Of a stretch of DNA of 14,414 nt, positions 1 to 6,468 are shown piece after piece. The notes below the pieces were generated by a model. That model saw only the letters and a list, made by a program, of their open reading frames with translations, searched no databases and was not told the DNA's origin. The translations under genes and the position numbers were made by a program. Every line of letters begins with the position of its first letter. Positions within the stretch are counted from its first letter, which is position 1. Source of the stretch: an uncultured Acidimicrobiaceae bacterium (GTDB lineage: Bacteria > Actinomycetota > Acidimicrobiia > Spongiisociales > UBA5794); assembly GCA_947258635.1 (NCBI GenBank), contig CAMYJM010000020.1, forward strand, positions 1 to 14,414, given 5' to 3'.

Positions 1-7
1 ACAGCGT

Positions 8-943
8 GTGCTGACCACAAGCGCGGGAACGCGACCCGACCACTTCGGCCCCACCGAATGGCTCCTCGTCGCCGTCATCTCGGTGACCTGGGGTTCGTCC
101 TACATGTGGATTGCGCTTGGCCTCGAATCGTTCGCCCCGGGCCTGATCGCGTGGTTGCGCCTCACGATTGGAGCCGCGGTCCTGCTGCTCCTCCCCCGCC
201 AACGGGTCGCCATCGAACGGCACCATTGGCGAGGCATCCTGTTGATAGCTATCGCCGGCAACGCCGGTCCGGCGCTGCTGTTTGCGATGGCCGAGCAGAC
301 CATCGAATCCTCGGTAGCCGGAATGCTCACTGCGGCCACGCCGTTGGCAACGCTGGCGATTGCGTTGTTGCTCGGCAACCGCACGCTGCGACCAATTCAC
401 ATCGTCGGGTTGCTCCTGGGCTTGGGCGGCGTCCTCATGATGTCGGCAGAAAGTGTCGTCGGTGCCGACGCCGGTGTGGCGGGTGTGGTCTACGTGATCA
501 TCGCCCTGCTCGGATACGCCGTCACGTCCAACGTCACTGGTCCGTTGGCAGAGCGCTACGGAGCCGTGGCAGTCGTAGTGCGCTCTCAGGCGATCGCCAT
601 TGTGCTCGTGACACCCTCGGGGCTCTTCGCCCTCGACGACTCCACCTTCTCGTGGAAGTCGCTGATTGCGATCGCCATACTGGGCATCTTCGGCACGGGA
701 TTGGCGCGCGCTTTGCAGGCAATGTTGATCTCGCGCTCGGGTGCACCCCGGGCTTCGATCATCGGCTATCTCGTGCCGGTCGTCGCCGCCATCCTCGGGG
801 TGGCTTTTCTCGGCGAGAATCTCAGCATTGCCGAGGTGGCCGGACTGGCGACCATAACGATCGGGGCGCTGCTCGGCTCGCGGAGGATCAGCGTCGGCCG
901 AGCCGAAAATGCGGATATCGATCGGGAGACCGGCCCATACTGA
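8..943 (+). CDS. DMT-superfamily transporter (EamA family)
   Basis: This is a probable ten-helix inner-membrane permease of the drug/metabolite transporter superfamily, exporting an unidentified small metabolite. The 311-residue product is almost entirely hydrophobic helices. It has two EamA repeats, at about residues 17-148 and 157-292. The first helix carries the WGSSY signature (residues 29-33) typical of EamA proteins, and the second repeat has the usual glycine-rich GYLVPVVAAILG segment followed by a conserved GE. The length is normal for the family (about 290-310). The GTG start at position 8 is the first usable one. Only seven bases lie upstream in the window, so a start further upstream cannot be excluded. 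The next gene starts 12 bases after the stop, with its own -10-like box overlapping the gap, so co-transcription is not required. Substrate cannot be deduced. Family call is confident. Confidence 0.9.
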   Translation: MLTTSAGTRPDHFGPTEWLLVAVISVTWGSSYMWIALGLESFAPGLIAWLRLTIGAAVLLLLPRQRVAIERHHWRGILLIAIAGNAGPALLFAMAEQTIESSVAGMLTAATPLATLAIALLLGNRTLRPIHIVGLLLGLGGVLMMSAESVVGADAGVAGVVYVIIALLGYAVTSNVTGPLAERYGAVAVVVRSQAIAIVLVTPSGLFALDDSTFSWKSLIAIAILGIFGTGLARALQAMLISRSGAPRASIIGYLVPVVAAILGVAFLGENLSIAEVAGLATITIGALLGSRRISVGRAENADIDRETGPY

Positions 944-949
944 TAGCTT
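944..949 (+). promoter_or_regulatory. Candidate leaderless -10 box (TAGCTT)
   Basis: A TANNNT hexamer ends 6 nt before the ATG at 956 and directly follows the stop of the transporter gene. This spacing would place the transcription start at the start codon. No clear -35 is visible. The same arrangement occurs at 1993 and 12606. Confidence 0.4.
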
Positions 950-955
950 CTGGGT

Positions 956-1195
956 ATGCAAGACGAATCGCAGCCGGGCGCCACCTTGATTATCCGCGCG
1001 TGGCGGGGGTCGGACGGGAAGCTCACGGCACGGATCACCTACGGAGTCGACGGTAAGGAGCCGGCACTGGAGATCGCTTCAGCCCGATCGGAATTGGAGG
1101 TCATGGCCGTTCTGCGGGACTGGATGGAGAAGATCGGCATGACCGATGGGGGGCCGAACGGCCCTAGCGGTCCCGGCGCCGGGGCGGCACCATAG
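956..1195 (+). CDS. Small hypothetical protein (79 aa)
   Basis: I do not recognise a named family. The 79-residue product has an alternating beta-type segment (TLIIRAWRG, then LTARITYGVDG) and a helix (residues about 42-61, SARSELEVMAVLRDWMEKI). It ends in a low-complexity Gly/Pro/Ala tail. The layout resembles the short beta-beta-helix proteins common in actinobacteria, in which a strand carrying R-x-W-R precedes a helix, but this is a resemblance only. There is no signal peptide, membrane segment or cysteine. It is kept as a gene because the start lies 12 nt after the transporter stop with a -10-like box 6 nt upstream, the codon use is similar to its neighbours, and a strong inverted repeat follows the stop immediately. 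Function unknown. Confidence 0.6.
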   Translation: MQDESQPGATLIIRAWRGSDGKLTARITYGVDGKEPALEIASARSELEVMAVLRDWMEKIGMTDGGPNGPSGPGAGAAP

Positions 1196-1200
1196 GGTCA

Positions 1201-1284
1201 AGAGCAAAGCCCCTGCGGCGCCAAGCATCGGGTCCATAGACCCGGAAACAAAGAAAATTGGGCGCCCACCTGGGGCTTTGCTTT
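1201..1284. repeat. Long structured inverted repeat downstream of the 79-aa gene
   Basis: The arms AGCAAAGCCCC (1203-1213) and GGGGCTTTGCT (1272-1282) are perfectly complementary, and the pairing extends to 1201/1284 through one G-U. Inside them, GGCGCC at 1217-1222 pairs with GGCGCC at 1261-1266. A second hairpin, CGGGTC-CATA-GACCCG, sits at 1229-1244. The structure begins 5 nt after a stop codon and has no T-tract. It could be a terminator or mRNA-stabilising structure, a small structured RNA, or a short non-autonomous repeat. The pairing is seen directly; the role is inferred. Confidence 0.6.
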
Positions 1285-1357
1285 GCGGTTCGGAGCGTCC
1301 ACCCGCCTGATCTGAGACGAGCTCGCAGAGTGCCGCGACCCCTCGCCGAGGCGCCGA

Positions 1358-1363
1358 TAGAAT
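1358..1363 (+). promoter_or_regulatory. Candidate -10 box (TAGAAT)
   Basis: TAGAAT lies 26 nt before the ATG at 1390, with the purine-rich GGAGGT at 1381-1386 between them. This would give a short leader of about 20 nt carrying a ribosome binding site. The GGAGGT is only 3 nt from the ATG, which is closer than usual. No convincing -35 is visible. Confidence 0.35.
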
Positions 1364-1389
1364 CGGGTCAGCAAGAACGCGGAGGTCGG

Positions 1390-1701
1390 ATGAACAGCTG
1401 GGACGCGGCGGCCAAGGTATGTTCGGCCTTCCTCGCGCACATCGAATGGACCGATTCGCCCGGTGTCCCGTGGGATCTCATCAGCGAGACCGATGATGCG
1501 TGGTTTCGCACGGAGGCCCGCTCACTCAGCAAGCGGGTCCAGCAGCATGCCATCCACATGACGTCGGAGGAGCTGGCCGCGACCACGGAGCTCCTCGTGA
1601 CGGTGATAGCCGAAGCCGACGATATTCGAGAAGGCACCGCCAACGCCGGCCTCTGGCTGGGAGATGCGTTTCTCGAAGCGAAACGAACTCTGGCCCCCTA
1701 G
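1390..1701 (+). CDS. Hypothetical helical protein (103 aa)
   Basis: This is an unrecognised, soluble, mostly alpha-helical protein. It is rich in Ala, Glu and Ser and has two likely long helices (about residues 43-58 and 60-78). The single cysteine is at residue 11 and there is no signal peptide. The frame is open further upstream to 1258, but that extension would run into the inverted repeat at 1201-1284 and has Arg/Pro-rich, noncoding-like composition. The ATG at 1390 has GGAGGT just upstream, so it is preferred. The gene is monocistronic by appearance: a -10-like box at 1358 precedes it and a perfect hairpin follows its stop by 9 nt. Function unknown; moderate confidence that it is a real gene. 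Confidence 0.6.
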   Translation: MNSWDAAAKVCSAFLAHIEWTDSPGVPWDLISETDDAWFRTEARSLSKRVQQHAIHMTSEELAATTELLVTVIAEADDIREGTANAGLWLGDAFLEAKRTLAP

Positions 1702-1710
1702 ATGCCATAC

Positions 1711-1744
1711 GCAGTGAGCCCAGGCTCGTCCCTGGGCTCACTGC
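1711..1744 (+). terminator. Perfect 14-bp stem-loop after the 103-aa gene
   Basis: GCAGTGAGCCCAGG (1711-1724) and its exact reverse complement (1731-1744) flank a 6-nt loop, CTCGTC. It lies 9 nt after a stop codon, which is where a terminator is expected. It lacks the U-tract, as many high-GC actinobacterial terminators do. Confidence 0.65.
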
Positions 1745-2005
1745 TCCTCCCTGGCCGGTGGATCGCGGTTGGACCGGGACGGGCAGCGAGGGGCAAACCC
1801 GCCCTGCCTGCTCTCCACTAGCCATGAGACGACCCGGATCGGCGCTCCAGGAGGAGCTCGGAGCGCCGACAAATGAGCCATCTACTGCACGAAGCCGCGG
1901 GCCGCGGCCTGCGACGCTCACTGAACCACCTGCGACCCGAGATTTGTAGAGGCTTATGGACGTTTCGCAGCCGACTGATGTCCAGGCCTGCGTAGAGTGA
2001 GTTTG
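1745..2005. other. Intergenic stretch with a second hairpin
   Basis: Together with the hairpin at 1711-1744 this makes a gene-free gap of 304 bases. I see no convincing coding frame on either strand. It holds a second perfect inverted repeat: TCGGCGCTCC (1839-1848) and GGAGCGCCGA (1860-1869), with an 11-nt loop that contains AGGAGGAG. It also holds the -10-like box of the next gene at 1993-1998. Confidence 0.5.
1993..1998 (+). promoter_or_regulatory. Candidate leaderless -10 box (TAGAGT)
   Basis: TAGAGT ends exactly 7 nt before the ATG at 2006. The identical hexamer with identical spacing occurs before the ATG at 12619. This supports a leaderless transcript and favours ATG 2006 over the in-frame GTG at 1997, which would lie inside the -10 box. 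Confidence 0.5.
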
Positions 2006-2425
2006 ATGAACCCATCTGAATCGCGGCGCCGTCTGGCGTCGAGTCGGGTCGCCCGCCTTGCAACCCTCGATGCGGCCGGCCGCCCGCACCTGGTGCCGCT
2101 CGTCTTTGCGATGGGCCCCGACCACATCTACTCGGCGGTCGATCACAAACCGAAGCGAACGCCACTGTTGAAGCGTATGCGCAACATCGCGGCCAACCCC
2201 CGCGTGGCACTGCTGGCCGATCACTACGACGACGACTGGTCCCGCTTGTGGTGGGTGCGGGTCGATGGGACTGCCGAGATCATCGAGACCGGCCCGAAGT
2301 GGGAACGAGCGATCGCCGCGCTGGTCGACAAGTACCCGCAGTACCGGGGCCATCCGCCGGATGGAGCGGCCATCGTCATCACCATCGAGCGGGTCGCCGG
2401 GTGGGCGGCCGACGGCCGGGCATAG
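2006..2425 (+). CDS. PPOX-class, probably F420-dependent, small oxidoreductase
   Basis: This is a split beta-barrel flavin/deazaflavin-binding protein of the pyridoxamine 5'-phosphate oxidase-like class, most like the F420-dependent actinobacterial subgroup. It is 139 residues long, typical for the family. The N-terminal strand pair has the expected pattern, RVARLATLDAAGRPHLVPL (residues 14-32). It is followed by DHKPKRT (46-52), whose Lys/Arg residues probably contact the cofactor phosphate, and by NPRVALLADHYDDDWSRLWW (64-83), characteristic of this subgroup. It is cytosolic with no signal peptide. I chose ATG 2006 because the -10-like box at 1993-1998 ends 7 nt upstream and covers the alternative GTG at 1997. 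The gene converges with the bc-complex operon, with only 7 nt between stop codons. Substrate unknown; cofactor preference (F420 or FMN) is inferred from similarity. Confidence 0.85.
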   Translation: MNPSESRRRLASSRVARLATLDAAGRPHLVPLVFAMGPDHIYSAVDHKPKRTPLLKRMRNIAANPRVALLADHYDDDWSRLWWVRVDGTAEIIETGPKWERAIAALVDKYPQYRGHPPDGAAIVITIERVAGWAADGRA

Positions 2426-2432
2426 TGCGGTC

Positions 2433-2900
2433 CTAGCCGCCGCCTGCCAAGCCCAGTGGGTCGCGCCAGTCGGGCATGTCGGGTGCGCCTTCCTCCCAAG
2501 CCCGCAGGTAAGCGGTGATCGCTTCGATCTGCTCCGACGTCAGCGGGCCCCCGAAGTCCAGCGAATACGCCCCCATCTGCGATCCCGGTACCCCGACTGC
2601 GATCAGAGCGGACACCTGCTGATCTACTGCGGATGTGAGGAACTGTTGCGAGTTGAGGGCCGGCCCGAGGCCGCCCTCCCCGTTCTGGCCGTGGCAGGAA
2701 GCGCAGTTCAGCGAGTAGATGGCGCCGCCCTGCTCCACGAGGCTGGCCAGCTGTAGGTCTCGGGCCTCGGCCCGGGCCGACGGTTCGTAAACCCGATATA
2801 GCGGGAATATCGCCACCATGACGACCATGATGGCCAAACCCCACCACATCCACCGATTGGTGGCCTTCTCCAGCGCCGGGTCGTAGGTCCTCTCAGGCAT
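2433..2900 (-). CDS. Membrane-anchored c-type cytochrome of the bc complex
   Basis: This is a single-haem class I cytochrome c, the last gene of the cytochrome bc operon. The 155-residue protein has one N-terminal membrane helix (about residues 18-36) that anchors the haem domain outside the membrane. The haem-binding motif is C66-A-S-C69-H70 and the likely axial Met is M109 (SQMGAYS). A C-terminal helix (about 121-135) is followed by a Gly/Pro/Asp tail. It probably accepts electrons from the Rieske centre and passes them towards the terminal oxidase encoded divergently. The start overlaps the end of the Rieske gene by 8 nt, so the two are translationally coupled. Only haem attachment and anchoring can be read from the sequence; the partner assignment is inferred from context. 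Confidence 0.9.
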   Translation of the reverse strand: MPERTYDPALEKATNRWMWWGLAIMVVMVAIFPLYRVYEPSARAEARDLQLASLVEQGGAIYSLNCASCHGQNGEGGLGPALNSQQFLTSAVDQQVSALIAVGVPGSQMGAYSLDFGGPLTSEQIEAITAYLRAWEEGAPDMPDWRDPLGLAGGG

Positions 2901-3399
2901 GGCCGGAACCCTCCGTGCACGCCGGTCCGCGCGGCGGCTCGATGATGGTTTCGGTTCCCGGCGGCGCGCCCGTTATGAACTCATCTGTGTTGACCTCGAC
3001 AATCCCGTCGATGATCTCTGTGGCGTACATGTCCATGCCGCGCGGTGCCGGACCGGAAATGAAGTCGCCCGCACGGTTGAAGACGGAACCGTGGCACGGG
3101 CACTCGAACTGACCGGACGACTCGCAGAAAGGCACCCGGCAGCTGAGGTGGGAGCACACCTCCGACAGCGCAACCACGCGGCCATCGATCTTGGTCAGGT
3201 AGGCCCGGGCCTGAGGAATCTCAACCACCGCGTCCTCGGGAACGTCATCGGCCGAGATCGTCTTGATCTTGGCTCCGAAACCCGCGGGGAGGCGCGGCCG
3301 TAGAGCGTCCCATGACGTCCACGCGCCGGCCCCCGCGATCAACGCAACGGCTGCCTTCCAGCCCCGGGCCAGAAACCGGCGCCGGTCCATCTCGCTCAT
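2893..3399 (-). CDS. qcrA: Rieske [2Fe-2S] protein, Tat-type
   Basis: This is the iron-sulfur subunit of the quinol:cytochrome c oxidoreductase. The 168-residue protein starts with a twin-arginine sequence (RRRFLARG, residues 6-13) followed by a hydrophobic stretch (about 16-28). That indicates folded export by Tat with an uncleaved anchor. The cluster motifs are C82-S-H84-L-S-C87 and C100-P-C102-H103: C82, H84, C100 and H103 bind the cluster, and C87 and C102 form the stabilising disulfide. An extra Cys (C92) lies in the inter-motif loop. The conserved GPAPR follows at 116-120. The start ATG overlaps the subunit IV stop (ATGA). Gene order b, IV, Rieske differs from Bacillus (Rieske first), so the qcrA symbol is by function only. 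Confidence 0.93.
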   Translation of the reverse strand: MSEMDRRRFLARGWKAAVALIAGAGAWTSWDALRPRLPAGFGAKIKTISADDVPEDAVVEIPQARAYLTKIDGRVVALSEVCSHLSCRVPFCESSGQFECPCHGSVFNRAGDFISGPAPRGMDMYATEIIDGIVEVNTDEFITGAPPGTETIIEPPRGPACTEGSGHA

Positions 3400-3914
3400 A
3401 GCTCACCATGCCATTCGTCCCAGGGCCACACCCAGGACCAGTTTGGTCCCCGAAATGCGAAGCCCACCAGCGTCAGCCCGATCCAGACGACGAGAAAAAT
3501 CGTGAACACCGTCCGCGCCACCCGGCGAGCTTGGGGAACCAACTGTGGGTTGCGGTCGAGATAGGGCAGCGCCATCAGCCCCAAGACAATGGCGCCCGGC
3601 ACGAGTACGCCGGCAACCAACGGGTGGAAGTGGGCCAGCAGCTCCTGGAGCGCCGCGAAGTACCACGGCGCCTTCTCCGGATTCGGGGTGATAGTGGGAT
3701 TGGCGATCTCGCGCAGCGGTGCGTCGAACAGCAAGGCAAGCACCATGACGATCAGCAGGACCACCAGGGCGGCAACCGCGTGACGCACCAGCAGGTGAGG
3801 CCACACCATCACCGTTTCTTCCTCGCCGAGCACCTTGCGGTCGCCGGCGACCGGTTTACCCGGCACCACCCCGAGCACCCGGTGGTTGTCGATGACTACT
3901 GGTTCGTCTGCCAT
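3396..3914 (-). CDS. Cytochrome b subunit IV-like protein (C-terminal half of cytochrome b)
   Basis: This 172-residue, three-helix membrane protein corresponds to subunit IV of b6f-type complexes, i.e. the C-terminal part of a split cytochrome b. Helices lie at about residues 43-63, 97-117 and 134-154. The quinol-oxidation site loop, classically PEWY, appears here as A82-P83-W84-Y85 within PEKAPWYF, followed by ALQELLAHFHPLVAGVLVPG, the signature of this family. The Glu of PEWY is therefore absent from its usual place, as in many menaquinol-type split complexes. The frame is open upstream of the start chosen, but the ATG at 3914 gives the standard TAATG overlap with the cytochrome b stop, and the upstream extension is Arg-rich and noncoding-like. 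Confidence 0.9.
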   Translation of the reverse strand: MADEPVVIDNHRVLGVVPGKPVAGDRKVLGEEETVMVWPHLLVRHAVAALVVLLIVMVLALLFDAPLREIANPTITPNPEKAPWYFAALQELLAHFHPLVAGVLVPGAIVLGLMALPYLDRNPQLVPQARRVARTVFTIFLVVWIGLTLVGFAFRGPNWSWVWPWDEWHGEL

Positions 3915-4687
3915 TATCCCTCCCCCGCGATCACGAGCTCTGTCTCTGCGGCGGGCTCTTCCCCCGGCGGTGGCGGGTCGACCGTCAACATCGAGTCTTT
4001 GCGCCACCGCCACAGGTGGATCGCGATGAGGAACGCGAGGATTGCCGGCAGCAACGCTACGTGCAGCACGTAGAACCGAATGAGGGTCGCCGATCCGACC
4101 GAGGGCCCGCCCAGCAAGATCTCCTTGGTTACGTCACCCACGACGGGAACATAGGAGGCCATCGATGTGCCGACGGTAACGGCCCAGAAGGCCAGCTGAT
4201 CCCAGGGCAGCAGGTAGCCCGTGAACGACAGCAGCAGCGTCAGCACCAGGAGGACCACACCGATGACCCAGTTGAACTCTTTCGGCGGCTTGTAGGCGCC
4301 TCGATAGAAGACCCGCGCCATGTGAGCCGCCACGGCGATGACCATGACGTGCGCCGACCAGCGATGCACGTTGCGGATGTATTGCCCGAAGGCGATGTTC
4401 GTCTGGATCGATTGGATGTCACTGTACGCGGTGCCCGGCGAGGGCACGTAGAAGAACATGAGGTAGATGCCGGAGATGGTCAGCGAGCCGAACAGAACCA
4501 GCGAGGCGACGCCGAGGAAGGCCGAATAGCCGAAGCGAAGCTCGCGACGCTGCACCTTCACGGGGTAGATGTGCATCAGGAAGCTCGACCAGTGGGATGC
4601 GGCGCGGTCCCGTTCGGTCTCCACGTCGGGGAGACGGAAGATCGACCTATAGACGGCCGTTTCCTTGATCCACCTGATCAACTTCAT
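3914..4687 (-). CDS. qcrB: Cytochrome b (b6-like N-terminal part)
   Basis: This is the dihaem cytochrome b core of the bc complex, 257 residues with four membrane helices. Haem ligands are visible as H108 and H122 (13 residues apart between them) and H209 and H224 (14 apart). The H-x13-H plus H-x14-H pattern is that of b6-type rather than mitochondrial-type cytochrome b. Other signatures are NVHRWSAH (107-113), the quinone-site segment LLPWDQLAFWAVTVGT (159-174) and GGPSVGSATLIRFYVLH. The protein contains no cysteine at all, so the covalently bound extra haem ci of b6f-type proteins cannot be attached. The ATG at 4687 overlaps the stop of the upstream flavoprotein gene (ATGA). A longer frame to 4879 is open only because it shadows that gene. 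Confidence 0.93.
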   Translation of the reverse strand: MKLIRWIKETAVYRSIFRLPDVETERDRAASHWSSFLMHIYPVKVQRRELRFGYSAFLGVASLVLFGSLTISGIYLMFFYVPSPGTAYSDIQSIQTNIAFGQYIRNVHRWSAHVMVIAVAAHMARVFYRGAYKPPKEFNWVIGVVLLVLTLLLSFTGYLLPWDQLAFWAVTVGTSMASYVPVVGDVTKEILLGGPSVGSATLIRFYVLHVALLPAILAFLIAIHLWRWRKDSMLTVDPPPPGEEPAAETELVIAGEG

Positions 4688-6468
4688 ATCGAAGGTCCTC
4701 CAGTCAGGGCGGGGACACCAACCCCGGTCCACACGGCCATCGAGAGCGCCCGCGGCGGGCACCGTTCGATGCACAGTCCGCAGCGAATGCAGGCCCGTTC
4801 GTCGAGAGTGAGCGCGGTGTGGCCGACGGCTCCCCCGACTTCCTCGGCGGGAACCAGCGCAATCAGATCGAGGGGGCATACGTCAGAACAGAGCGCGCAC
4901 AGCACGCACTTGGTGACGTCCAGCTCGATATTGGCAAAGCAGCGCAGGCAGCGGGCGGCTTCGCACCTGGCTTGCTGCTCGGTGAAACCGAGCTCGACTT
5001 CGGCGAGCCCGACCCGGCGGTCCGTTGCGACCGTCGGCACCTCGAGCCGTTCCCAGCGATCGTATGTGTCATCGAAACGGTGGAATTGCTCGAGCTCGAC
5101 GAGCTGACCCTTCTGATCGTGTGGTGTTTCCCCCGTGAAGTGCTCGTGAATCGCCGCAGCCACTCGGCGTCCGTCGGCTATCGCCAGGATCAAGGTACGC
5201 GGGCCGTGCGCGGCGTCACCGCCGGCCCAGACCCCGTCGAGTGAGGTGGCCAAGGCATCGTCCACCCCGATCGTCCCCCGCGGCGACAGATCGACGGTAC
5301 CGGCGAGGGCGCTCACATCCACTGCCTGGCCGACGGCGAGGATCACAGTGTCGGCCTCGAAGACCTTGAGGTCATCTGGATCGAACTGTGGAGAGAATCG
5401 ACCGTTTTCGTCAAATACGGACAGTACCCCGATCGTCTCCAGCCCCACCACCGCGCCGTTCTTGGCGAGGATGCGAGCCGGTCCCCGGCTGTGAACAAAC
5501 CGAATATCTTCGGCCTGGGCCTCCTCGAGCTCAAACGGCGACGCCGGCATCTCCGCCTCCGACTCGAGTGAGATAACCGTCACCTCGGCGGCTCCGGATC
5601 GGGCTGCGCTACGGGCGGCGTCGAGGGCTTCGACGAGGCTGCGGTCCTGCTCCTCGTCCTCATCTCGGGGAGCCCGCACGGCCTCATAGTCCTCGCGGCG
5701 CAGTGCCGTCCGGGCGGCGTCCATCGCCACGTCGCCACCCCCGATGACGATCACCCGGTCGCCGACCTCCACCTCAAAACCCTGGTTCACGTTGATGAGG
5801 AACTCGATCGCCTTGAGGACGCCGTCGGCCTGGTGGCCCTCGATATCGAGCCCCCGGCCGAGTGAGGCGCCGTGGGCCAAGAACAGGGCGTCGTGACGGG
5901 CCCGTAGTTGCCCGAACGATATGTCGTCCCCGAGCTTGGTGTTGAGGCGGACTTCGACGCCCAGATCGACAATCGCGTTCAACTCTGCGCTCAGCAGGTC
6001 GCGGTTCAGCCGGTACTCGGGGATCCCCAGCTTCATCATCCCACCCAGCTGGCTGGTGGCTTCGTACACCGAGACCTTGTAGCCCAGGAGACGCAGATCG
6101 TGTGCACACGCCATCCCGGCCGGCCCGCCGCCGACGATCCCGATGCTCTCGGGGCGATCGACCGGCTTGGGGGCGGCGACCCGGCGCCACTCCTCGCCGC
6201 CCCCTTCGACGCCGTGCTTCTCGGTGACAAAACGCTTGAGGGCCCGGATGGCGATCGGTTGATCGATCTCGCCACGCCGGCACGCATCCTCACACGGGGC
6301 GGCACAGACGCGCCCGCACACCGAGGCAAACGGGTTCGGCAGACGTGCCGTCAGGTAAGCGCCCAGGTCGTCGCCGTCGGCGATCGCGGCGACGTAAGCA
6401 CCGGCGTTGGTGTGGACCGGACACGCCGCCAGGCAGGGGATGTTCTCGTCGTAGAACTGCAGAGCCAT
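4684..6468 (-). CDS. GltD-like FAD/NAD(P)-binding iron-sulfur oxidoreductase with C-terminal 2x[4Fe-4S] ferredoxin domain
   Basis: This 594-residue flavoprotein is related to the glutamate synthase small subunit and the dihydropyrimidine dehydrogenase N-terminal region. Residues 1-100 form the GltD-type iron-sulfur domain (C12, C16, C51, C55, C59, C63). The FAD site is GIVGGGPAGMACAHDL (110-125), with LGGMMKLGIPEYRL (141-154) after it. The NAD(P)H site is VIGGGDVAMDAARTALRR (241-258). The second FAD-contacting segment is WAGGDAAHGPRTLILAIADG (414-433). A Cys-rich hinge (C502, C507, C510) leads to two ferredoxin motifs: C521/C524/C527/C531-P and C560/C563/C566/C570-P. It is soluble, without a Tat or Sec signal, so probably cytoplasmic. 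It sits between two bc-complex genes with overlaps on both sides (TGATG and ATGA). I infer that it exchanges electrons between NAD(P)H and the quinone/cytochrome b level. No large glutamate synthase subunit is nearby. Confidence 0.88.
   Translation of the reverse strand: MALQFYDENIPCLAACPVHTNAGAYVAAIADGDDLGAYLTARLPNPFASVCGRVCAAPCEDACRRGEIDQPIAIRALKRFVTEKHGVEGGGEEWRRVAAPKPVDRPESIGIVGGGPAGMACAHDLRLLGYKVSVYEATSQLGGMMKLGIPEYRLNRDLLSAELNAIVDLGVEVRLNTKLGDDISFGQLRARHDALFLAHGASLGRGLDIEGHQADGVLKAIEFLINVNQGFEVEVGDRVIVIGGGDVAMDAARTALRREDYEAVRAPRDEDEEQDRSLVEALDAARSAARSGAAEVTVISLESEAEMPASPFELEEAQAEDIRFVHSRGPARILAKNGAVVGLETIGVLSVFDENGRFSPQFDPDDLKVFEADTVILAVGQAVDVSALAGTVDLSPRGTIGVDDALATSLDGVWAGGDAAHGPRTLILAIADGRRVAAAIHEHFTGETPHDQKGQLVELEQFHRFDDTYDRWERLEVPTVATDRRVGLAEVELGFTEQQARCEAARCLRCFANIELDVTKCVLCALCSDVCPLDLIALVPAEEVGGAVGHTALTLDERACIRCGLCIERCPPRALSMAVWTGVGVPALTGGPSI

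Noticed and set aside
58..1056. A 332-codon plus-strand frame overlapping the EamA transporter
   Set aside because: Arg/Pro/His-rich product in the wrong frame of a clear membrane transporter.
1894..1912. Two close CCGCGG (SacII-type) palindromes
   Set aside because: Expected by chance at this GC content; no further repeat structure.
1526..2353. A 275-codon minus-strand frame opposite the 103-aa gene and the PPOX gene
   Set aside because: It runs through two hairpins and antisense to a recognisable PPOX protein; composition is shadow-like.
2404..2441. GGCGGC/GCCGCC arms spanning the convergent stops of the PPOX and cytochrome c genes
   Set aside because: Only 6 bp with a 26-nt loop and GC-only arms in high-GC coding ends; not convincing as a terminator.
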